From: Anaeramoeba flamelloides
Lineage: Eukaryota; Metamonada; Anaeramoebidae
DNA: 64,000 bases
Direction: 5' to 3'
Assembly: GCA_027625915.1 (NCBI GenBank)
Contig: JANTQA010000048.1
Coordinates: forward strand, 2,852,001 to 2,916,000
The notes under the pieces are model-generated. The model had not been told where the DNA came from and made no database searches. It worked only from the letters and a program-made list of their open reading frames with translations. Both the position numbers and the translations under genes were made by a program. Positions 45,681 to 58,400 of this stretch are shown piece by piece (within the stretch, counting starts at the first letter, position 1; each line of letters begins with the position of its first letter).

Positions 45681-48039
45681 TTGTTAATTGTATCTTATCA
45701 TAATAAGTTGAAAGCCGAAGTTTATTCCTTAATTATATAAGTATTGCTGATATACATGTTCAATAAACTTGTACAATCAAATAATTACCAAGATAACAAG
45801 ATAATTTTTTTCTGATCAATGGTTTAATTTCTGTCTTTTGATTCATTTTTTTCAAAATAAATGAATTTTTAAGATCTTTTTGTGTTGATCAAATTATTTT
45901 TTTTCTAATTCTAAAATTTATTAAAATCAGTGATAAATTTATAAAGTATTAAATTGAAATTAAATTAAAAATGATAATTCCAAGACCAATATCATAATTT
46001 TTAATTTATTTAACATATATAGTAGCTCACAAACACATATAATATGTATTTTTTTAAAATTAATTGTCAATTGATTTATAAATGATTAATTGATCTGACA
46101 CTGATTCATCAGAATAAATTGTATAAACCAAATAATTTTTTAAAAATTGCCAAAGAATGAATTCCAAATATTGAGAAAGTTATTAATATAGTTAATTTAA
46201 ATGTTTCGAATTACAATAATTTTTATTATATTTTTGAGTTCACCTTGATAACAAATTTTTAAACCGGTAGATAATGTTTGTGATAATTTTTAAAAGTGCT
46301 AAATACTCGGTTAGTTTTATTTTGGAAAATTCAACTGAATTGTCTAGAGAGTATATTTGATATTTTTTCACTTTAAAATAAAGTGATTTATTATTTTATG
46401 ATTTATGAATAAGTTACAAAAACTAATCTAGAAAGGTAAAATATATGAAATAAAAAAGAAATTAATAAATTAACAAACAGTTTCCTTTAATTATATTCAA
46501 ATTCTATTACTAAACAAAATAATATATTTTATCAAATATGTGATATAATTTAGAGATAAAGGTATAGAAACAAAAAATAAAGTAACACAGGATTTTCTTT
46601 TCGATGTCTTTAAAATAAAAATATTTATTTTGTATTTTTTTTAAGATCTCCATAATATTTTGATTTGGACAACATTTGAGGAAAAAAAATAGATTTCAAT
46701 TATTCCAAAATATATTATAAATAAAAACCAAAAATACAAAGTGAAAGGATTTAGTTTTATATCTCAAAAAATAATCTCTATAAATAAATTAAATAAATTT
46801 CTCAAATTTTGATTTTTTTTTAAGAATATTTTCTCTTGAATTTTAATTATTGTAAAATTAGCAAAATTAAAATTTTTTTTTTTTTTTTAATTTTTTTGGG
46901 AATCTAGAATTTAAGACAACCAATTAAAATTTAATAAACTGACATGTTTTTTATTACAGTGTTGATTATTGGTTGTTACCCTCTTAATGGTATAGCATTT
47001 ATATATCGATAAAAACTTTATTTGTTAAAGAGAGAATTTTATGTAACTAAATTTGACAACTTTAATCTAAAAAGAGTCAATGAAGTTATTCATTTAGAAG
47101 TTTTGATACTTAATTAGTTATTATTAACGTCGTTTGAAATAAAAAGTCTTTAAAAAGGGAGAATATAAAATGGGGAACGAAAATAAAAAAACATAAATAT
47201 GGAAATACAAGAAAATTGTTTCAATTATTAGAATTGAGATTAATTTATTCAAATATTATAATAAATCATTTGGATCTGTTTTTTTCTTCTTTAAAATGCA
47301 GTGGTACACATTTTTCATAAAATTTTCAAGGATAATGTCTTAAATTTGTTTGAAATTACTTTACCTCAATGGTTTATTAATATATTCATTATTAAGAATT
47401 TAAAAATTATAATAAAAAATAATTGAGTTATCTTTCCATTTGTTTTTTTTTTTCAAAAATTTCATTCTTTTTTTGATTTGATCATATTAGGTATGTTATG
47501 ATTTGAGTATGGTCAGGAAGAGACAAAAAATAATAGTTTTTGGGGTGATAAAAAATGATATTGTATTTTATGAAGGGTTGTAAAATTATCATCATAGTAG
47601 TAGAAAATTATAATTGTTTAGAGTCTTGGAGGGTAGCTTAAAAGGTGAAATTATATTAAGGTGATTTTTGAATTTATATATATATATATATATATATATT
47701 TGAAAAAATATAAAAATAGAAATATTTTAATCAAAAATTTGAGTACATAAAAATATTTAGATATACTACATTTACTAATTAAATTTGAAAAAAGGGTGTT
47801 TTTTTTTAAAAAAAAAGAATTATTCTTTTCAAATAAAGATAAAAAAAGGAGCAGATAAAAGTAAAAAATAAAAGATATAAAAGAAATAAAAAAAATGAAT
47901 TATGCAATCATCCTACCACAATAACCGGAAAAATGTTTAAAATATATATTTGGTAATATTTTTTACACAAAAACTTTTAAGATGAGAAATGTCAAAAAAA
48001 TATGATTGGATAAGAAAACCCAGAGAACATTTTTTCGAG
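45681..48039. other. Intergenic, nothing recognised
   Basis: AT-rich spacer with an (AT)n run at about 47674-47699. No coding-like frame. Confidence 0.6.
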
Positions 48040-49040
48040 AAGATCAGTTTTTTTTTCCGATTTTTCTAAAAAAGAAAACATTGAAATTCCTTTGATTTCT
48101 GATATCATAAAATTTTTTTACAATATTTATTATCATTTCAATAATTCTGACACAATACACAGTATTTAATACCGTATATAATGATGTCAAGATTTTTTTT
48201 TTTCTTTTTTGAGATTATCTTCTGGTTGACCAAAAAAATAATTTATCCAACTAATTAAAAAAAATTTATACTATTTTAAGAAGATAGCTTTAACTAATAT
48301 AATTTTATATTCATTTATAAAATTTTCTTAAAAAATTGTTTTTATGTAAAAAGATGATATTCTATTTTCCAATATAATATTTTCTGGAGGACATTTGGGA
48401 ATTATGTACTAATTTTATCTCCTCAAAATCCAATATCAATTTTTTTATTCTAAAAATAATTTAAATTATTATGAAAGGTTCTTCTGAATAAGATCTAAAC
48501 AATTTATTTAAAAAATTTTTTAAAAGTGAAAATATTTTTTTTTTTTTCATTTTACGAAAACAAGAATACAAACTTATACAAACTTTAAAGAAATAAAATA
48601 TTACCTTTTTGATCTTAATTTCAGTGATAAAATTTTGTTAACTTTCTATTAAATTTTCATTTATTACATCACTTACCCCATAATTAGTTTAATTTACAGA
48701 GTTTAAAATATAAATATAAATAATTAAAAATAATAACCAAATAAAAAATTTTCTTTCTAAATTATTACTTTCCAACCTAAAACGAAAAATATATTTTCCT
48801 ATTTTCAAGAATTAACTTAATTGTTAAAAAAAAAAAAAAAAACTTATTTTCCTTTTATATTGGAAATTGGTGAAAATTTGGAATTAAAAAAATAGACTCT
48901 AATTAATAAACTGTTTTAAATGAAGTTAACCCATCCATTTCACATCCAAAACACAAATTACAAAAGAAATTTTTTTTAACATCTCAACAAGAAGTCATTT
49001 TATTTTTAACAAAACCTATTCCCACGTTTGCTTACCTATC
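48040..49040. repeat. Long dispersed repeat, copy 2 (pair at 9440-10540)
   Basis: Same orientation and order of blocks as 9440-10540; roughly two thirds of positions look alike where aligned by eye. No coding frame. Confidence 0.6.
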
Positions 49041-49429
49041 TACTAAAGTTGACTCTTTTAATCTTAGAAAAAAAAGTTTGAGGTTTTAGAGATGGGTAGG
49101 GATACAACTAATATTATATTTTTCTAGATATATATAAAAAAAAGCATGTTGAAACTCAGTAAAAGGCTGAATTTTATCTTATATTTGTTACAATTTAATA
49201 AAAAAACTGTATAATTTTTTGGATAGTATTTTTTTACAAAAAAAAAATATGTAAAGAAATTTTCAAATATAAAATAATCTTTTGTTTATTTCTAATGATT
49301 ATACCTGTTAAAGAAACGAATAATCCAGTGTTATAAATTATCATTGAAATAAAAATAAAATAAAAAAAAGAATTTTTTTTATAAGATAAATTTAATATTC
49401 AGCATAATAAAAACATTCTAAAGAAATAA
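49041..49429. other. Intergenic, nothing recognised
   Basis: Short AT-rich region downstream of the ML gene's last exon. Confidence 0.6.
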
Positions 49430-52400
49430 TTAATTATTTTGTGAATTATAATTTTCCCATTTTAATGACGAATTATGTTGTAAAATTCTTTGAGATTCTT
49501 CGTTATTAGATTTTTTTGAATGCTTAATGAGAACTGCAAGTAAAATCAAAACAATTATTCCACCGACTGGTACAGCTATAGCAATGATTAAAGTTTTGAG
49601 TTTTATTTCTTTTTTGGCTTTTTTTGAGGGTGAAGGTGATGGTGATGGTGATGGTGTAGGTGCACAACTTGATCCGTTTCCGCCACAAACGCCACATACA
49701 TCCACTTTACACTGGCATATATTCTCAGACTTTTTAATGACAATTATATCTTCGAAGTATTTGTAAACAAATGGGATTGGATTAAATCTCCCAAAGCTAA
49801 CTGGTCCTAACCAGTTCTCTGGATAATGGATGGATGGTATAGCATTGATTTCGCCATTTGCAGCAATCATTTCATTTGTTCTAGTATCCCAAGTCCCATT
49901 AATTCTGATGTTTCCTCTCATCAAAAATTGATCCCAAGTACTATAAATTTTGTTATTATTATTGCAATAGATAAAATATAATATTATTTGTAATTAGATG
50001 CGAAGAAAATTCTTGTAAAATTATGGTGATGATCCAGAAATTTTCCAAATAATTAGCATAAAAGGAAAAAACTACCAATCCATTAAACACCAAAAAAGGT
50101 TTGAAAAAAAAAAAATTTAAATTAAGGTTCAAGTTCTTCCTTGTGAAAAAAAATAATTGTTTGAAATGGAAAAAAAAATTTTTTTAGTATTTTTTATGAG
50201 TACCTATACAAATAAAAAACTAATCAACCTGTGAGTACGATCAATCTTCCAAAAATCAAGAATGAAAAATTAGGTAATTATTAGAAAAAAACTCCAAAAG
50301 AGAGACACTCAATTTCTAATTTGAATTATTAGAATCTATAATTTTGAAAACAACTGTTTTAGTTTTGAAGTGTCGCTCATTAGTGATTTTTGAGACCTTG
50401 AAGATTTTTTTTATTTTTTTCATTTTTAAAATGAGTTTGTTTTTTTTCGAAATAATGTTACAAAAATCTTACTTTGTCAAATTTAGAGTGGTTACACAAT
50501 AACCACAAATTAGATTAAATCGAAGAATTTGATTATGTACTTTTAGAAACCAATTTGTTTTAAATTGAAGAAATTTAACCCTTTGGAAATAGAAAAAAAA
50601 AGAAACAAGTAATTTTTTTTTAAACGATTGGATTTTTTGAAATTGGTAATCCTTTTAAACTTTTTTTTTAAAAATTTGAATTTTTTGTCATTTAGAATGC
50701 TATGATATTTTTTTTTTTTTTGTTATTTGAATTTTGCCAATCAAAAGAATTACTATTCCACAATACCTTTTTTAGTGGTAAGTCAGCTATTGATTATGGA
50801 TCAAATTCACAGTAAGTGACTAGAGCCTTAAGTTTTTACTTTTTTTTATTATTTTTTTAATCCCTTTTATTTCTTAATTTTCTTTCTCTTTCTCTTGTCT
50901 TGGTTTAAATATAATATTATTTTTTCCGTTTTCAAAAGAAAAGCTATCGATGGGTTGTAAATTTACCTACATTATAGCTAGGATAAAAAAAATATAAAGG
51001 CAATTTTAGTGTTTCAGGAAGTGTCGTAGAGTGCCGTAGAGTACCTAGCTTTTCCAGGATTCAAAAGAATAGAGAAAAATCAAAGTTTTTACTCTATTAT
51101 TTTAAATTCTGGAAAGGCTAATGGCAGTTTTCTTGAGGTTTTCTGTTTTATTTGTAAAATGTTCTAGGTTTTTTTTAATTTCAGAAATAAACAGAAAATT
51201 TATTTAATTTTTTGTTTATTTCCTTCAAATAAAAAAAAAACATAATGAAAAGCTAACGGCGGTTTTTTTTTATTCTTATTTTTGTTTCGAAAATCGATTG
51301 ATTTTCTTATCAAAACAAAAATTAAAAAACCTAACAGCTAAATAGAAGGTAATTTTATTGGATCACATCTCTTAAAAAATAAAAATCAAAATAAAATAAA
51401 AAATAACGTTGGTAAAATCACTTTAAAAAGGTGTGATCAAAAAAGTTTTTAATAAAACCCTTGAAAATAAGTAGATTGAGGTTGGCCAACAATTTTTTAA
51501 AATAACTCTAGTTGTAATTTAAAAAAATTTTTTATCGTTTTTTTGATTGTTTTCATTTTGGGATTTGATTTTTAATATATTAGTTTTTAATATATTGGTC
51601 TTTATTATCTACATACTAAGCATATCGACATATATATATAAACTGAATTTCAAAATGTGGGGCATAATTTTTTTTTTATGAAATTAAACTTGAGAAATTA
51701 ATTAATGATTGTATCATATTGGTATTAGGATTATCAAACATATTTTATCTTAATTTTCAAAAATAGTCTTCTATTTTTCAAAAATTTAAATTTTTTTCGT
51801 TTTCATTTTTTTATTTTTTTTCCCCTTTTTAAAATGAAACAAATTCAGAAAGAAATAAATGAAAGTATCAACAAACTCAAAATTGTTCAACTTCGAAATA
51901 GAGGCATTTCAAGAAGTAAAATTGCACAAAACTTGGGAATAACAATAAAGAAAGTTCGATATTGGGAACAAAAATTTGAAATGAAAGGGTATTTAATCCT
52001 TTTTTTAATTCAATTGTTTTGATTTTATTTTAATTTTGTTTTTAAATTTTTTTAGAACACTAGACTTTACAAAATCAACAGGTAGAAAAAGAATAAAATC
52101 TGATGAAATTACTGATATTGTCGAGAATGAAACAAAAAAAAATAGAAAATTGAGTTGTGAAAAATTAGCAACATTTTTAAAAGAAACACGAGAAATTGAA
52201 ATCAGTGCAACATCAGTTTGGAGGATTAGGAAATCTTTAAATTTTAAATATAAAGCTCCAAAAGTTAAACCAAAATTAACAGAACAAACAAAACAGAAAA
52301 GATTAAATTTCGCACAATATCACATAGAAAATAATACAGATTGGAAAAAGGTTGTTTTTACAGATGAAACGTGGTTTTATTTAGAAAGTCTCAATGGGTT

Positions 52401-55400
52401 TATTTGGAGACAATGGGGGGAAAATGAAGGTTATCTTTTTTTTTTTTTTTTTTTTTTCAATTGGATTCTTTAGTAAGATTCATAGGTTGTGGATCACATC
52501 ATTTTAACTACGTGATCACGAAAAATTAAAATTGTCTAAAAATGACTTTTTTTGATGACAACTTGTAAAACAAAGATCCAAACTTCTCAATCTTAATACC
52601 ATAATTGTATTTTTTTTTTTTTTTTTTTTTTCTTAATTTAATTTTGCTTTTTTTGTAATTTTCTTTTTTTTTTTTTTTAAAGATTCTGTTTTTCGCGAAA
52701 AGGAAAAGTATGGCAAAAAAAATTATGTTTTTTTGGTGGAATTAACTATAGTTGGATATCGACTTTAATTAAATGTCCAAAAATTGTTAATTCCGAAAGC
52801 TATCAAAAAAAGGTAATTTCGCGTTGTCGAGTGTTCACAGATATGGATAAAGAATTTGGAAAATGGAATTGGATATTGATGCAGGATGGTGCTCCTGCAC
52901 ATACATCGAGGTCCACAAAAGAATACTTATCAAAGAAATGTTCAGTTTTGGAAAATTGGCCTCCCAATTCGCCGGATCTCAATCCAATTGAGAATCTTTG
53001 GGGAATCATAGGAAAAAGAATTAGTTTAGAAGCACCCAAAACTGAAAAAAAACTTGAAGCGATTGTTAGAAGAGTTTGGAAGAATATCGAATGGGGGGTT
53101 ATTGAGAATTTGGTTAGTTCAATGGAGAAAAGGTTAAGATTAGTTGTAGAACACAATGGAGAATCGATAAATGTACATTTTTAAAAATTTTCCATTTCAA
53201 AAAGAAGGGCAAATTTTTTTTGCGAATTTTAAATTTTTTTTCTTTATTCTTTCAAATAATAAAATGATTTTAATACATACGTTTATATTTCTATTTGTTT
53301 CTTCTCTTCTATAAAACAGTTTAATAAAATGAATTTTATTTTTCAAAAAATTATGATTCGATGATATTTTTTCTCGAAAAAAATCTGCCCCAAATTTTGA
53401 AATTCAGTTTATATATATATATATACAGAAGTTATAATATGATTTTTTTTCTAAAAATTATTCTAAAATTCGATATTTATAAACTATTTTTCAAACAAAA
53501 GGGTACACCTCTCAAATCGTCAATACCATCGACTTTGATTGTTAATAAGATAATTACTTATTGGTGATTTTCATTTTAATTATTCATTTTTTCATTTTTT
53601 GCTTTTTTTATTTTTGGAATTGAACAGTTGGAAAATGAAAAAGCAAGATCAGAAGAAACCAATTTGGAAATAATCTACCAGTGTATAAATGGAAACAGTT
53701 TAAGTTTGATTTCGAATCAAGATAGAAATAGGAATTAAGAAAATACCATTATTGGATTGATGCATGGAACAAAGAAAAGAGAAATAAAGAAAAAACATTC
53801 CAACAAAATACCCAGATGAATTGCAACTTTATATTGAAAATGAGACTTTAAAGAACAAAAGTTTGACGTGTAAAGAATTATCAATAAAATGTGGAGAACT
53901 TTTTCTCAATTCTCCTTGTTCAAAGGTTTTTATTGGGTTTTATAATTTTTTTCATTACAATTTACAAAACGAGATTTCTCATTTCAAATAAAAGGGCACA
54001 CCAATTTTTAAAATATTGAATTTTAATTTTTTATTGTTTTGTTTTAATGAGTTTTAAAGATCCAGTTGAGTGTTTTTTTTATGTTTTAAAGCGTTTCTTA
54101 TATTTTAGAATGATACTATAATTAATTTGATTCATTTATGAATAATTCTTGAAATTTTTTGTGCCCTTTTATTTGAAAAAGAGTTTATTTTGATAAAAAA
54201 ATCGGTTGGTAAGAGAGATTTATTAAAAGACTGAAAAAAATGATAAATTTTTAAAACAACCGTAATTATTAGAACAATGATTTTTTTTATACAGGTTTGC
54301 ACAATTAAAATATTTGCCTATATTAAATAGAGTTTCTTAAATTTAAAAATAAAAGGAATTTGTTTTAACTTTTTGAAAAGCTAACTTTGAAAGAATTAAC
54401 CTTATGAATCATTTAATTACTGTTAACAATAATAAGAAATATCGAAGTTTTTGTTTTTTTTTTTTTTTTTTTAAAAAAAATGAAAAATTTATGAAATAAT
54501 TTTTACTTTAAATTTTTTTCTTTATTTCCAATCCAATAATCCCCTTCATAAACGATTATAGAGCCATTTACGATCGAGGTCATATTTGTAATAGTTGCAT
54601 TTAAACACCAAGCATACCCATTTCCGATTAAAGGTTCACCAAAAGTAACTAATTTGTTTTTTGAACAATTGAAATGATTCACAATTGAAATATATAAAAG
54701 ATAAAGAAAGAAAGAAAGAAATAAACAAAGAAATTTAGAATAGATATCTAGAATTATACTTTTATTACAAAATCAATTTTTGTTACGTACCATCCATTGA
54801 AGCATGCATGTTTGTAAATTGACCTCTTTTATATGCACCATATTCACCCAAGTCTCCTATTTGTAGCCAGTCGCCTACAGATCGAAAATCAACGTTCTTA
54901 GTGGAAAAATGTGCTATAAGACTTGGTCGTGGTGCAAGATCAATAATTGATTCATAATTGCAATCGCGTTGTGGTGGGTTGGATTTATCAATAACATTTA
55001 ACATAAATTCGGTACAGCCTTCTTCTTTAGTTTCGCTTAAAATGTTTAATACGATTTTATATTTTCCTATGGGAACATATGGTATTCTTTTTAATTAAAT
55101 TCAAAAAAAAAAAAAAAAAAGTAAAAAAAAATTGTATTAACAAATAAATGAACGTAAAAATTTGTAAAATTTAAAATTAAAAAAAAAATTTTTGTTCATT
55201 TCTTTTTTGAAGCAAACAGATTTTGAAAAATTCTTTAATTTCTTTTTATATTATTTATATAATAGAGAAGAAATGTTTGAAAATCCTAGAAATTGCCTAA
55301 ATCACAAAAAAATAATGTTTTCTAAATTTCTTTTGTAGTATAAAGGAACTTTATTAAAATCTTGATGGTAAAAAGATTAATCAAATTTTGGGTAATTTGT

Positions 55401-58400
55401 GGTTGATCTGATTTTTGTAACTTGTGTGTTTTCATTTTTTTTATTTTTTTTTTTTAAATTTCTTTTTTATACAACTGTTTCAAGCTTGCCGTGAAGTTGA
55501 TCATAAAAAGAAAATGGATTTTTTCGATCTTTATTATATTGATAAATATATATATTATAGCTTATGTTATAATTTTATTAGGTTATGATAGGATATTATT
55601 CAAAAAACAAAAAAAAATTATTATCATATTAAAAATTTAACTTTCATTATTGAACAAATTCAAAAATTCAAATAAAAAAATATTGTGAAAAATGAAAGTG
55701 TAATTTGAATAATTACTTTGGAATAGTATTATCTTTTGATATTTTAACGTTTGGAAATTGGAGAACTTACACAGCATTTTCAAATTTCTATTAACACTTT
55801 CAGAAAAATTCACAAAAAATTTGAAAAACAAAATTTTGCTTTAGAAAATGAAAAATCAATTTTTTGTTATTTTCATGATATAACACATACCTTGGAAATA
55901 CTGTTTAAAATAAACCAATAAAAATTTCAACACAAAGATGAATAAATAAGCTTAATTAAATCTCTAAAAAATATCATTTTGAATTGATTTTGTGAGATCT
56001 TTGGGTTTACTCGACTTATAATTAGGAAACAATTTGGGAATTTTAAATAAAAATATTGATTTATTAATTAGAAAATAATAGCAAATATTTATGTTTGTTT
56101 CAATTGCTAACGTCATATATTTTGAAATCTCTTTTTTTCAAAAACAAGTCACAAAAACTGGAACATTTTTTCGCATGGTTTAACAAAAATAATTAATTTG
56201 GGGATTTTTGTTACCAAAAATTTCACAATCACCTATTGATACAGATTTAATAACGTGTTTAAAGCGTTATAAAATTTTGTTTATTATACTCTCATTTTCA
56301 CAAATAATAATGAATTGGTCGAGAAAAATTAACAAAAAATTGAACACTGGTTAAACGTAGGCAAAATTATTATGTTATCAATTTTTATTTTTAGTATTTT
56401 TGTGAATATTTGTGAAAAATTATTTTTTTTGTGAATAGCCAAAATGAAAATGCTGTGAACAGAAAAAATAAAAATATTATGATAAAATCATAATTATTTC
56501 CAAATTGAATGAAAGGAGTTGTATTGTTATTCTTTAAACTATTTGAACGTGTACAAAAATTTTGGAATTTAGTTTGAAATCTATTTCTTTGAAAACTTGA
56601 CTTGTAAACGAAAAATAGGAAACTGAAGTCAAATTTTTTTTCCCGTTTATTATTAAAACACGAGTATCAAAATGTTTCAATCCCCTGATCTAACATACAA
56701 CAACAATAAGAACGACAAGATTTCTGTTGTTTAAAAATTAAGCCAAATAAAGTCAAAAGCTCGATTTCATAAGATCAAAAAAGAAAGAAAATTTCCCAAA
56801 TATTATTTGATACAATAAGCTATCAGTGTCATTTGAATTATGTGTGTAACCAAATACTGGGGTATAAGCATCTCTGTTGTTACAATTATACATTATGTTT
56901 AAAAGTTCCTTTGGTTTTGAGATAGTGGTTTGAAGATCTTGGCAATAAAAGGTTTGTTTTCAAAAAGTGAAAAGAGTTTTGAGGAATTAACTTATTTAAT
57001 TTACTAATTTGCTTATTGGTAATATTGTACAATACAATTTTCTGAAATAAAGATTTTTTCTTTCAGATCTCAAAATTTTGAGGCAACGTCAAGAAAAGAA
57101 TTGAATTTTTTGGTTTCATTACACTAGCATGAAAAAATAAAATTGAAAAAAAAAATTTCTACAAAACTACTACTTTCATTAACCTTTCATCTTGAATAAT
57201 AGAGTTTATTCACATTATAATCAAAATTCCAGAACTTCAAATTCATGAGGCTATTGTATTTATTGTTGTTGGTATAATCACCTTTTTTTAAAAGTCTCTA
57301 TTCAAGATTAACAGGTGTTTTTTTCGGGTTTGAAAGTTCAGATAAATTGGTGAATGAATTTTAGTTTAATTCAACTTTAGATATTTACTTTGGTAGATAA
57401 TAACGAAGAGTTTTGAAAATGTTGAAATAAATCATAAGGTACTCCACGAATCAATTCAAGAAGATTACTTTACCAAAGAGATTTTGTTATTTAGTTTTTG
57501 GGCACATTCTTAGCTCAGAAAAGTAATTTGACCATACCCGTTTTTTTGGATTCGATGGAAAAATTTTTTGGTTGATCTTTCTTTTTTTTTTTCTCAGATA
57601 TAGTTGTACATTTAACATGATGGCTTTACCAAAATGAAAATGATCATATATGAAACACTATATAAGAAGTTCGTGGAATTAATATGAGCTTTGTAAAATT
57701 AAATTGTCTTCTTTTCAGAATCATTCTGTTATTTTCCAATTGTTAACTAAAAAAGTTTTATTTCATATTCCAAAATAGTTTACTTATTTGTAAGCCGAAA
57801 AAACTCAAAGATCTTTTCAAAATCATTTGAAAATGATAATTCTAAGAAATTAATTAATCTTCTTTCTTGAACTTTGAGATAAAATTGTAATTATGGCAAT
57901 TTGAATTTTACAGTAACTAGTAAGTGAAAAAACGAAAATTGGGCGAGATTTTTTTTACTTTTCGAGATGAATGGCCATTCGAAAAAATGTAAAATTCGCA
58001 CGTTACAATGCAAGCATACGAAGGGCTTCAAAATTTCAATGAAAAGTTCCATTATTGCAAGCACCCACAGAATTAAATCTGAAAAAACACAATTACTGTT
58101 AAATTCTAATAAATGATTGAAAATTTTTACTTGATTTTCCTTTTTGAAATTTTTATGCTCAACTTTGAATAAAGCATTTTAGAAAGTTAAGTGACAAGAA
58201 ACTCTCTAAATTTGGTTGTTCTTCAAAATATTTCTTTGTCCTGGACTATTTGATAAGAAACAGTTCAAAGCTTTATAAAAATGGAAATTGAACTAAAAAT
58301 TTTTTGAAATTTATTAGAATTAATCAGTATTTCTGCAGATTTTCAATAACTGTTGAGAGAAAAATGGTTGGTCACCATTTTTAATTGGGAACATTAGTAA

